DNA of 40,806 nucleotides. Source: Christensenella sp. UBA7102 (GTDB lineage Bacteria; Bacillota; Clostridia; Christensenellales; UBA1750). Below the pieces are notes generated by a model, which was given only the letters and a program-made list of their open reading frames with translations, was not told the DNA's origin and did no database searches. This document shows, one piece after another, positions 6,623 through 13,077 of this stretch; the first letter of the stretch is position 1; every line of letters begins with the position of its first letter. The stretch is taken from the NCBI GenBank assembly GCA_002492415.1, contig DKYK01000046.1, positions 22,835 to 63,640 of the forward strand, in the 5' to 3' direction. Made by a program: the position numbers and the translations under genes.

Positions 6623-8545
6623 TCACAGTTTGTGGACGTCATCGTCCGTCACCGTCACCACCGCGCCCTCAACGTGACGCTTGGCCATTTTGTGCTTGGC
6701 CTTGCGGTTTTCCACCGTGTCCAGCACGATGTCCAGATCATAGTTTTCCGCATCGGGGTAGAGTTCCTCCTTGCTCAGGTGCGGAGACAGGCGCTTTTGG
6801 TTGATGGAATACTTGCGGTCGGCCACCTTGACCACTACCTCGCCCTTGGCGTTGGCCTCCTGCGCCACGATGCCCGTGCGGTGCAGCTGGTGTACGTACA
6901 CGCTCTCGCCCACGGTGAAGATGTGGCGCGGTTTCTTTTCGGGGGCCTCGGCGGGCGCGAACGGCTTGGGAGCATCGGGCAGTACGACGGCCCTGGGCGC
7001 GGGCAACTCGGCTGCGGGCGCATCGCTCCCGCACACCTGCGCAGCGCGTGCCAGCACCTGGTCGTCCAGCCCCAGTCGCTTGGCGATGAGCAGCGCGCAG
7101 GAGCGGCCCGCGCGGCCCAGCTCCAGCCGGTAGAGCGGGCGCAGCGTGTCCGGATCAAAAGCCATCGAGGCGTTGAGAAAGCCCCAGGCGGTGTCGGCAA
7201 AGACCTTGATTTCGGGATAGTGCGTGGTGGCCAGGATCAGCGCGCCGCGCGCGGCCAGCGTCTCCAGCATCGCGGTGGCAAGACCCATGCCCTCGCGCGG
7301 ATCAGTGCCCGCGCCCAGCTCGTCGCACAGCACCAGAGTATCCGGCGTGACGCGGGATAGAATGTCCACCCAGCGCACCACGTGCGAGGAGAAGGTGGAC
7401 AGGCTCTGTTCAATGCTCTGGCCATCGCCCAGATCGCACAGCACGTGGTCCAGCAGCGGGAACACCGCCTCCTTTGCGGGCACGTGCAGGCCGGTGTGCG
7501 CCATCAGGCACAGCAGCCCCACGGTCTTGAGCGCCACGGTTTTGCCGCCCGTGTTGGGGCCAGTGATGATCACGCCCACCTCGGCCGGCGCGCACCCCAG
7601 AAAGAAGTCCAGCGGCACGCAGGTCTTGGCGGGTAGCAGCGGGTGCCGCGCGCCAACCAGGTGCAGCGCGCGGCCGTCCTCCACACGCGGCGGGATGGCG
7701 CGCATGCTCCTGGCCAGGGACGCGCAGGCAAACAGAAAATCCAGCTCCTCGATTACCTGCCGGTTCTGGCGCAACGCAGGCAGATGCGCTGCAAAGGCTT
7801 CGCTCAACTCGGCCAGGATGCGCTGCACCTCGTTCTGCTCCTGAATTTCCAGCAGGCTCATCTCATCACGCATCGTACTCACGGAGGCGGGCTCGAGGAA
7901 CAGCGTAGAGCCTGAGGCGGACGCGTCCACCACCGTGCCGGGCACATTTTTGCGATATTCCTTCTTCAGCGGCAGCACCAGGCGGTCGCCCCGCTGGGTG
8001 ACGTAGCTCTCCATGAACCAGCCGGGGTGCGCGCGCAGCAGCGACTCCAGCTTGCCGCGCATGCGCTCGTTCAGCGCGTCCAGCTGGCGGCGGATGGCGC
8101 GCAGCGCGGATGTGGCGCGGTCGTCCACCTGCTCGCCGCGGATGCAGCGCTCCACCTCGTCCACAAGCTCGGGCAGTCCTTCCAGCGAAGCTTGCCACGC
8201 GGCCAGCTCCGGCGCGCACTCCTTCATGCGCTGCAGATACAGCTGCATTCTGCGGCAGGAGGTGAGGAAGGAGGCCAGCGCGTTGAGCGCCTTGGGGGGA
8301 AGAATGTCGCCCAGCTCCAATCGGGGCAGCGTATCCTCCAGGCCCGCAAGGCTGGTCAGCGGCGGGGAGGATTGCTCCAGCATCGCCGCCGCGTCTGCAA
8401 TCTGCTTCGCACGCAGGCGGATGCGGTTCAGGTCGTGCAGCGGGCGCAGCGCCAGAGCGCGCTGCCGCGCCGCCGTGGTGTGCGTCGCATCCGCTATTTT
8501 TTGCAGGATCGCGGTGTATTCCAGCAGTTCCAGTTCATCTTTCAA
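6623..8545 (-). CDS. MutS2-like DNA-binding ATPase lacking the Smr nuclease domain
   Basis: A 640-residue relative of MutS2, the MutS branch involved in recombination control and rescue of collided ribosomes rather than mismatch repair. Visible are the N-terminal core and clamp helices, Walker A GPNTGGKT (329-336, Lys335), a Walker B region VLCDELGAGTDP, a histidine switch TTHYPE and a KOW-like beta segment (VGESVYVHQLHRTG). Usual MutS2 is about 780-790 residues and ends with a Smr domain; here the protein ends shortly after YDLDIVLDTVENRKAKHKMA. The tail looks ordered, so this may be a distinct Smr-less subfamily rather than a truncation. Its start overlaps the acetyltransferase stop by 4 bp, indicating translational coupling. 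Confidence 0.88.
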   Translation of the reverse strand: MKDELELLEYTAILQKIADATHTTAARQRALALRPLHDLNRIRLRAKQIADAAAMLEQSSPPLTSLAGLEDTLPRLELGDILPPKALNALASFLTSCRRMQLYLQRMKECAPELAAWQASLEGLPELVDEVERCIRGEQVDDRATSALRAIRRQLDALNERMRGKLESLLRAHPGWFMESYVTQRGDRLVLPLKKEYRKNVPGTVVDASASGSTLFLEPASVSTMRDEMSLLEIQEQNEVQRILAELSEAFAAHLPALRQNRQVIEELDFLFACASLARSMRAIPPRVEDGRALHLVGARHPLLPAKTCVPLDFFLGCAPAEVGVIITGPNTGGKTVALKTVGLLCLMAHTGLHVPAKEAVFPLLDHVLCDLGDGQSIEQSLSTFSSHVVRWVDILSRVTPDTLVLCDELGAGTDPREGMGLATAMLETLAARGALILATTHYPEIKVFADTAWGFLNASMAFDPDTLRPLYRLELGRAGRSCALLIAKRLGLDDQVLARAAQVCGSDAPAAELPAPRAVVLPDAPKPFAPAEAPEKKPRHIFTVGESVYVHQLHRTGIVAQEANAKGEVVVKVADRKYSINQKRLSPHLSKEELYPDAENYDLDIVLDTVENRKAKHKMAKRHVEGAVVTVTDDDVHKL

Positions 8546-9138
8546 TGGGAAAACCTCTTTTCTTTGTGCGGAAAGTGCGTCTCAAATTCCGCAAGTTGCG
8601 CGGAGTCGGTATCAAACTGCGGTGCGAAGTGCAGGCAGCCGCTGCACAGAGCGCCGGGGATGAATTCCTGCGCCATCAGCCAGGGCCCGGTGGAGCCGTC
8701 CGGCATCACGATGCCGTGCTGGGCCGCATCGTGGAAACCGAAGCGGTGATAGTAGTCCGGATTGCCCGTGATGACCACGCCGGGGAAACCCATGCGCGCG
8801 GCAAGCGGGAGCGTGTGTCGGATCATCGCGCTGCCCACGCCCTGTTTCTGCAGCTCGGGCAGCACGCTGATGGGACCGAATGCCGCCGCCTCCTGCGCAC
8901 CGCCGTCGTACTCGATGCGCGTGCGGGTGTAGAAAATGTGCCCCACGATGCGCCCGTACAGCACCGCTACGAAATTCAGCTCGGGGATGGTTTCCGGATG
9001 GTTGCGCAGGGTGTGGACGATCAGGTGCTCATCGCAGCCGGGGCGGTAGACGTCCCAAAAGGCCTCGCGGATGAGAAATTCCACCTCATCCCAGTCGGCG
9101 GGGATCTCGGGGCGCAGGGTCAGTTCATTTTGATTCAT
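8542..9138 (-). CDS. GNAT-family N-acetyltransferase (YhbS-like)
   Basis: A 198-residue cytoplasmic acetyltransferase transferring acetyl from acetyl-CoA to an unknown acceptor. N-terminal helix-strand motif is LIREAF; the central strands contain NFVAVLYGRIVGHI; the acetyl-CoA pyrophosphate loop follows PISVLPELQKQGVGSAMI; and YYHRFGF is typical of COG3153. A C-terminal extension of about 50 residues (GALCSGCLHFAPQF and onward) is also usual in that group. Its start lies inside the end of the RNHCP gene (14-bp overlap) and its stop overlaps the MutS2-like start, so three genes are translated from one message. Confidence 0.9.
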   Translation of the reverse strand: MNQNELTLRPEIPADWDEVEFLIREAFWDVYRPGCDEHLIVHTLRNHPETIPELNFVAVLYGRIVGHIFYTRTRIEYDGGAQEAAAFGPISVLPELQKQGVGSAMIRHTLPLAARMGFPGVVITGNPDYYHRFGFHDAAQHGIVMPDGSTGPWLMAQEFIPGALCSGCLHFAPQFDTDSAQLAEFETHFPHKEKRFSH

Positions 9139-9562
9139 TTTGCTTGCTCCTTTCCAATGGTTCAGAAGGCTCGACGCCGATCATCTCGCACAGGCGGGAC
9201 AGTGGGAAGGGCGGCTCGGCCAGCGGCTTTGCGGCCAACTGCAGCAGCAGCGCGGGGTTGTCGTCCGCCGCCACACGATTGGAGTGAAAGGCGCCGCAGG
9301 CGCGGCAGCGGTGCAGCAACGCCCATTCGCCATCCTGCCGCACCCATACGCCCACCGCGTCCATCACACCGCCGCAGTTCTCCGCGCGGTCGCCGGGTGT
9401 ATCGTCCAGATGCAGACTGCTCAGGCGGTGTGGACAGTGGTTGCGGTGCCGTGTGCCTGCGCCCTGCGCATCGACTTCCCGCCCGCACACGGCGCAGCGA
9501 AAGGCTTCGTTATGATCGTCGCGCGCCAGCGCAGCGCGCTTGATTTTTCCGGGTGATTTCAT
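9125..9562 (-). CDS. RNHCP-domain zinc-binding protein
   Basis: A 145-residue protein with the RNHCP domain, named after its Arg-Asn-His-Cys-Pro motif (residues 40-44 here). An N-terminal CAVC pair (23-26), the RNHCP cysteine and a later CRACG make a likely zinc-ribbon pair. The family has no settled biochemical function; RNA or nucleic-acid binding is a reasonable guess. The frame is open upstream to 9757, but the start at 9562 has a perfect AGGAGG and the upstream part reads through a terminator hairpin, so the shorter form is chosen. First gene of the overlapping RNHCP-GNAT-MutS2 operon. Confidence 0.85.
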   Translation of the reverse strand: MKSPGKIKRAALARDDHNEAFRCAVCGREVDAQGAGTRHRNHCPHRLSSLHLDDTPGDRAENCGGVMDAVGVWVRQDGEWALLHRCRACGAFHSNRVAADDNPALLLQLAAKPLAEPPFPLSRLCEMIGVEPSEPLERSKQNESK

Positions 9563-9594
9563 GGTAAACCTCCTCGCGGGACGCGAAACGGCCG

Positions 9595-9633
9595 AAAACA
9601 CAAAAGGACTGTGACATAAAAATGCCACAGTCC
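9595..9633 (-). terminator. intrinsic terminator closing the structured RNA
   Basis: Minus strand: GGACTGTG (9633-9626), a 12-nt loop, CACAGTCC (9613-9606), then TTTTGTGTTTT. It sits 33 bp before the RNHCP start codon, so it either ends a free-standing RNA or acts as an attenuator for the operon. Confidence 0.8.
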
Positions 9634-9862
9634 AGCTTTTTTCACGCAACGAAGGTGGGGACGCACACATCCCGGCTGCACGATGTACTTTTGTGTCCAT
9701 AACCCGCATCCGCGCCCGCTGTTTTTCTGTACACAACAAACATGCCTGTCGGGACACACGCCCCGCAGACTCTTCGGATGGGAAACCTATTCGGTTCCTT
9801 TAGTTATGAGACACCACCGACAACATCCTGCAATAACCTCCGGATTGCTCCAATGAATTTGT
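9600..9862 (-). ncRNA. rod-shaped structured RNA, candidate 6S-like RNA
   Basis: A consensus promoter at one end and an intrinsic terminator at the other enclose about 260 nt with no good gene. The RNA folds on itself through nested long-range helices (plus-strand coordinates): 9837-9848 with 9646-9655 (10 bp, 2-nt bulge, one G-U); 9823-9832 with 9677-9686 (9 of 10 bp); 9803-9814 with 9693-9703 (11 bp, one bulged base); 9775-9782 with 9703-9712 (8 bp, one bulge). Between the first two helices is a large one-sided bubble carrying its own small GGGA/TCCC hairpin. A long rod with a large internal bubble is the general shape of 6S RNA. The class assignment is inference; the helices are seen directly. 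It could also be a cis leader of the RNHCP operon. Confidence 0.55.
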
Positions 9863-9868
9863 ATCCTT

Positions 9869-9897
9869 AGTATACGATGCGGCGATGCGTTTGTCAA
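9869..9897 (-). promoter_or_regulatory. consensus sigma-A promoter for the structured RNA / RNHCP operon
   Basis: Minus strand TTGACA (complement of 9892-9897), exactly 17 bp, then TATACT (complement of 9869-9874). Predicted start of transcription is near 9862. It is divergent to the promoter at 9942. Confidence 0.85.
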
Positions 9898-9899
9898 CA

Positions 9900-9918
9900 C
9901 ATCGGGTGAAAACCGATG
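9900..9918. repeat. small inverted repeat between divergent promoters
   Basis: CATCGG (9900-9905), 7-nt loop, CCGATG (9913-9918), lying between the divergent -35 boxes at 9892 and 9942. It may be an operator shared by the two units or an incidental hairpin. Confidence 0.4.
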
Positions 9919-9941
9919 CAGCCTCCATATAATTAGGTACC

Positions 9942-9970
9942 TTGACTATTTGCGCGGAATGTGCTATACT
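9942..9970 (+). promoter_or_regulatory. sigma-A promoter for the ChbG/YdjC-like gene
   Basis: TTGACT (9942-9947), 17-bp spacer, TATACT (9965-9970), 40 bp upstream of the start codon at 10011. Confidence 0.85.
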
Positions 9971-10010
9971 CGGTGCAGAAATAAATCAGCGATAGGAAGT
10001 GTGAACGGAC

Positions 10011-10913
10011 ATGCAGAAACTCGTCATCCGCGCCGACGACGTCGGCTATACCGATGTGTGTAACATCGGCGCCTTTGAAACCTTCCATCACGGCTATGCC
10101 ACTACCGCGGACGTGATGCTGGACACGCCCGGCATCCAGGACGCATTAAAGCGCCTGCGCGATATGCCGTGGATTTCCGTGGGTTGGCACGCGCACTTCT
10201 GGGGCAGCTGCGTGCTGGAACCCAGTCAGGTCAAGACACTGGTCATCCCCGGCACAAACCGCTTCCGCCATGACCTGCGCAGCGCACAGGATGTGGACGA
10301 GAACGAGATTCTGGCCGAGTGCAGCGCCCAGGTGGATCGCTGCGTGGAGCTGCTGGGCCGCGCGCCCGATGTGGGCGTGGATCACGGCGAGGGATCGCCC
10401 TTTGCGCGTGCGCTCAAGGCTACCTCGCTCAAGTACGGCATGGCCGTCAACTACGGCAGCCGCCTGCATCGCGATCCCGTAACCGGCGAAGTCACCTACG
10501 AGCCGCTGCAGGGCCGCTTTCAGGACAAGCTGTTCATCGCGGACAACTGGAACCTGGGCGGGCTGGATCTGCAGGAGACCTTCCGCGGCGTGCACGATCT
10601 CTATGACGGCGTGGACTGGCTGCTCAAGGACACCATGAAGATCCATGAACTGCCCGAGGGCGCGGCGCTGATGCACGGCTTCCACCCGGGCTATGTGGAT
10701 TACTATGTGGCGCACCAAGGCGACTACGGCCCCATGGCCCCGCTGGTCACCGTCACCCGTGCCTACGACGTGGAGGCCCTCTGCTCACAGCGCCTGCACG
10801 ATTGGATCAAGGAAAACCACATCGAGCTGTGCAACATCCGCGACGCGCTCTACGGCACCCACGAGTACCAGAACCACCTGCGCGCCATCGGCAGCGATCT
10901 TTGCGTGTACTGA
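10011..10913 (+). CDS. ChbG/YdjC-family carbohydrate deacetylase
   Basis: A 300-residue cytoplasmic protein of the YdjC/ChbG family; characterised members remove the N-acetyl group from chito-oligosaccharides using a divalent metal. The N-terminal metal motif IRADDVGYTD has the catalytic and ligand Asp pair (residues 9-10). The second motif, GWHAHFWG, supplies histidines. VDHGEGSP and GFHPGYVDYY form later parts of the active site. It has its own promoter and terminator and no sugar-transport neighbour, so the physiological substrate is open. AGGAAG lies 11 bases before the ATG. Confidence 0.88.
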   Translation: MQKLVIRADDVGYTDVCNIGAFETFHHGYATTADVMLDTPGIQDALKRLRDMPWISVGWHAHFWGSCVLEPSQVKTLVIPGTNRFRHDLRSAQDVDENEILAECSAQVDRCVELLGRAPDVGVDHGEGSPFARALKATSLKYGMAVNYGSRLHRDPVTGEVTYEPLQGRFQDKLFIADNWNLGGLDLQETFRGVHDLYDGVDWLLKDTMKIHELPEGAALMHGFHPGYVDYYVAHQGDYGPMAPLVTVTRAYDVEALCSQRLHDWIKENHIELCNIRDALYGTHEYQNHLRAIGSDLCVY

Positions 10914-10931
10914 CCGTTAAGATTCTGGAAA

Positions 10932-10974
10932 AAAAGACGAACTCTGCTCAGCCGAGCGGAGTCCGTCTTTTGCA
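10932..10974. terminator. bidirectional terminator
   Basis: An A-rich arm (10932-10949) pairs with 10954-10971 around a 4-nt AGCC loop, with one mismatch and one G-U, and the stem ends in TTTT. It serves the plus-strand deacetylase gene and the convergent DAHP synthase gene. Confidence 0.8.
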
Positions 10975-11018
10975 TTGTCCGTTTTCTGACAGGCCGGGCA
11001 CTTCTGTATCTGCACAGA

Positions 11019-12032
11019 TCAGTCCATGATCTTGCCCTCGAACGCTGCACGGCGCTGGACTTCCTTCATCACTTCTGCAAACTGGTCCAGGTTCAGCGAT
11101 TGCGCGCCGTCGCACAGCGCCGCCTTGGGGTTGTTGTGCACCTCGATCATCAGGCCGTCCGCACCTGCCGCGATGGCCGCGCGGGAGAGCGGCTCTACCA
11201 TCCACGCAATGCCCGCCGCATGCGAGGGATCGATAATCACGGGCAAATGGCTCTGTTTCTTGAGCAGCGGCACCGCCGAAATGTCCAGATTGTTGCGAAT
11301 CATGGTCTCAAACGTGCGCACACCGCGCTCGCACAGGATCACCTTCTCATTGCCGCCTGCCATGATGTATTCCGCGCTCATCAGCCACTCCTCAATGGTG
11401 GCCGACATGCCGCGCTTGAGCAGTACGGGCTTGTCCGTATGCCCCAATGCCTTGAGCAGGCGGAAATTCTGCATGTTGCGGGCGCCCACCTGTAAAATGT
11501 CCACATCCGCAAACTCGTCCAGCTGCGCCTCAGACATGATCTCCGTGACGATGGGCAGACCCGTAAGCCTGCGCGCCTCGCGCAGCAGCATCAGGCCGTC
11601 GGCCTCCAAGCCTTGAAAAGAGTACGGGGAAGTGCGAGGCTTGAACGCGCCGCCGCGCAGGAAGGTCGCGCCGCTGCGCTTGACGGACTGCGCGACCGTG
11701 CACAGCTGCTCTTCGCTCTCTACCGAGCAAGGACCGGCCATCACGTGAAAGAAACCTTCGCCAATGGTATGGCCGCCCACGGTGATGTGCGTATCGTTTG
11801 GATGGAAGCGCCGGTTGGCAGCCTTGTACGGCTCGGAGATGCGCCGCACATCCGCCACGACGTCGTTCGCGCGCAGTTTGTCCTCGTCCACGCGGGAGGT
11901 GTCGCCAACCAGACCGATGATGGTCACATCGGAACCCTGGCTGTAGTGCGTCTGCATGCCCTGTTGCTGGATCTCTTCGATGAGCGCCTTGACTTTGGTT
12001 TCGTTTGCTTGCTGCTTGAGAATGATAATCAT
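11019..12032 (-). CDS. aroF: 3-deoxy-7-phosphoheptulonate (DAHP) synthase, type I-beta
   Basis: Condenses phosphoenolpyruvate and erythrose 4-phosphate, the first step of the shikimate pathway to aromatic amino acids. The 337 residues comprise an N-terminal ferredoxin-like/ACT-like regulatory domain (about 1-70, starting MIIILKQQ) and a TIM-barrel catalytic domain. Visible barrel motifs are MAGPCSVES, LRGGAFKPRTSPYSFQG, VLLKRGM, VILCERGVRTFE and IDPSHAAG; these carry the PEP- and metal-binding residues of the KDO8P-type (I-beta) branch. The start at 12032 has GGAAGGAAGG upstream; the frame is open to 12161, but that part runs through an attenuator. The leader encodes a Tyr-rich peptide and a terminator, so expression is probably controlled by tyrosine supply; the N-terminal domain suggests feedback inhibition as well. 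Confidence 0.95.
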   Translation of the reverse strand: MIIILKQQANETKVKALIEEIQQQGMQTHYSQGSDVTIIGLVGDTSRVDEDKLRANDVVADVRRISEPYKAANRRFHPNDTHITVGGHTIGEGFFHVMAGPCSVESEEQLCTVAQSVKRSGATFLRGGAFKPRTSPYSFQGLEADGLMLLREARRLTGLPIVTEIMSEAQLDEFADVDILQVGARNMQNFRLLKALGHTDKPVLLKRGMSATIEEWLMSAEYIMAGGNEKVILCERGVRTFETMIRNNLDISAVPLLKKQSHLPVIIDPSHAAGIAWMVEPLSRAAIAAGADGLMIEVHNNPKAALCDGAQSLNLDQFAEVMKEVQRRAAFEGKIMD

Positions 12033-12077
12033 GATGTTTTCCTTCCTTCCATTCTGCCATACTGCTGATTTACCGAC

Positions 12078-12111
12078 AAAAAAAGCAGCCCGCTCATATT
12101 TTGCGGACTGC
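12078..12111 (-). terminator. attenuator terminator before DAHP synthase
   Basis: Minus strand: GCAGTCCGC (12111-12103) and GCGGGCTGC (12093-12085) form a 9-bp stem with one G-U and a 9-nt loop, followed by seven T (complement of 12078-12084). It lies between the leader peptide and the DAHP synthase start. Confidence 0.9.
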
Positions 12112-12175
12112 CGTTGCCATACTTTTTCGACCCAACGCCCTGTCAGAATCTTTACGCGCAACGCAAACAGCCCGC
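12103..12175 (-). promoter_or_regulatory. antiterminator helix of the tyrosine attenuator
   Basis: On the minus strand the 5' arm (12175-12158; GCGGGCTG, TTTG, CGTTGC) lies in codons 19-24 of the leader peptide. It can pair over 14 bp with the 3' arm (12117-12103; GCAACG, G, CAGTCCGC). The 3' arm contains the whole 5' half of the terminator stem, so the two helices exclude each other. A ribosome that stalls on the Tyr codons leaves the 5' arm free and favours read-through; one that reaches the stop covers it and favours termination. Confidence 0.75.
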
Positions 12176-12229
12176 ATTACAATACTCGTAATACAGGCAA
12201 TAAGCGTAGATACGCGCATAATTCTGCAT
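12152..12229 (-). CDS. tyrosine-rich leader peptide of DAHP synthase
   Basis: A 25-residue open frame, ATG 12229-12227 to TAA 12154-12152, with six tyrosines at positions 4, 8, 10, 13, 14 and 16. A purine-rich AAGGGG lies about 11 bases upstream. The peptide starts MQNYARIYAY. Four Tyr codons fall within seven positions (10-16), directly before the antiterminator arm. Such clustering of one amino acid ahead of a terminator is the classic layout of ribosome-mediated attenuation (known for trp, phe, his operons). The product itself is not expected to act as a protein. Confidence 0.85.
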   Translation of the reverse strand: MQNYARIYAYCLYYEYCNAGCLRCA

Positions 12230-12264
12230 AGCCGCAGATCCCCTTCCCTTCCGAAGTTGAAAAG

Positions 12265-12294
12265 AGTATACACCTATCGCCCTTCCGTTGTCAA
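12265..12294 (-). promoter_or_regulatory. sigma-A promoter for the DAHP synthase leader
   Basis: Minus strand TTGACA (complement of 12289-12294), 18-bp spacer, TATACT (complement of 12265-12270). The leader peptide begins about 35 bases after the -10 box. Confidence 0.85.
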
Positions 12295-12303
12295 CTGAAA
12301 AAG

Positions 12304-12333
12304 TTGTCAAACGATATGGAAATCGTATATACT
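12304..12333 (+). promoter_or_regulatory. promoter for the HAD hydrolase gene
   Basis: TTGTCA (12304-12309), 18-bp spacer, TATACT (12328-12333). It is divergent from the DAHP synthase promoter with only 9 bp between the two -35 boxes. Confidence 0.65.
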
Positions 12334-12381
12334 CAAAAGGGGCGCAGCGCCTCCAATTCTTTGAGAGGATGGAATAGCACG

Positions 12382-13038
12382 ATGGATTTTCGGTACGCAA
12401 TCTTTGACCTGGACGGCACGCTGCTGGACTCCATGCCCGTGTGGGATCATTTGGGGGAGCGCTACCTGCTGCGCCGCGATAGAACGCCCAGACCCGATCT
12501 GCGGGAGCAGATCGCCGCGATGGATATGAGAGAATCGGCGGACTATCTCATCTCGACCTACGCGCTGCCGGTCACGCCGGAGACACTGATGCGCGAGATG
12601 AACGACATGACTCTGGAGGCCTATCGCGATTGTGTGCAGCCCAAACCCGGCGTGCCCGCGTATCTTGCTGCACTGCGCGCGCGGGGGATCCGGATGAGTG
12701 TCGCCACCGCCACCGACCGACCGTTGGTGGAGACAGCGCTGCGCCGCCTGGGGCTTCTGGATTGCTTTGACGGCATCTTCACCTGTACCGAGGTGGGCAA
12801 GAGCAAGCGCCATCCCGACATCTATTTCGCTGCAATGGACGCGATGGGAGGAACCGTGGACGAAACCATGGTGTTTGAGGATGCGCTGCATGCCATAGAA
12901 ACCGCGAAGGCGGCGGGGTTTGCCGTGACCGCCGTGCCCGATGTATCTGCCGCAAAAGACGAAGCGGCCATTCGCGCTTTGGCCGATGTGTGGCTGGGTA
13001 ACTTTAATCATGCGCTGAAAAATATGAAATCTGTGTAA
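12382..13038 (+). CDS. HAD-superfamily hydrolase, beta-phosphoglucomutase-like
   Basis: A 218-residue cytoplasmic phosphatase or phosphomutase of HAD subfamily I. Motif I DLDGTLLDS starts at residue 9 (DxDGT, nucleophile Asp9). A helical cap domain follows. Motif II is the VATATDRP strand, motif III the Lys in VGKSKRHPD and motif IV VFEDALH. The substrate, probably a sugar phosphate, is unknown. ATG 12382 was chosen because AGAGG lies upstream and the consensus HAD core starts there; the longer frame from 12304 begins inside the promoter. Confidence 0.9.
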   Translation: MDFRYAIFDLDGTLLDSMPVWDHLGERYLLRRDRTPRPDLREQIAAMDMRESADYLISTYALPVTPETLMREMNDMTLEAYRDCVQPKPGVPAYLAALRARGIRMSVATATDRPLVETALRRLGLLDCFDGIFTCTEVGKSKRHPDIYFAAMDAMGGTVDETMVFEDALHAIETAKAAGFAVTAVPDVSAAKDEAAIRALADVWLGNFNHALKNMKSV

Positions 13039-13077
13039 ACAGACTACATAAAAATCCAGCACCCCAGCCCCTTTCGT

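Noticed and set aside
5726..7360. 544-aa open frame on the plus strand
   Set aside because: Antisense to the MBL hydrolase and MutS2-like genes and crossing a strong bidirectional terminator; no domain visible.
6623..8545. MutS2-like gene as a pseudogene
   Set aside because: All ATPase motifs are intact, no frameshift is visible, and the C-terminal tail appears specific.
9600..9862. SRP RNA, RNase P RNA, tmRNA or T-box for the structured RNA
   Set aside because: No GGAAGGAAGCAGC-type SRP loop, no RNase P core block, no tRNA-like ends and no T-box TGGNACCGCG were found.
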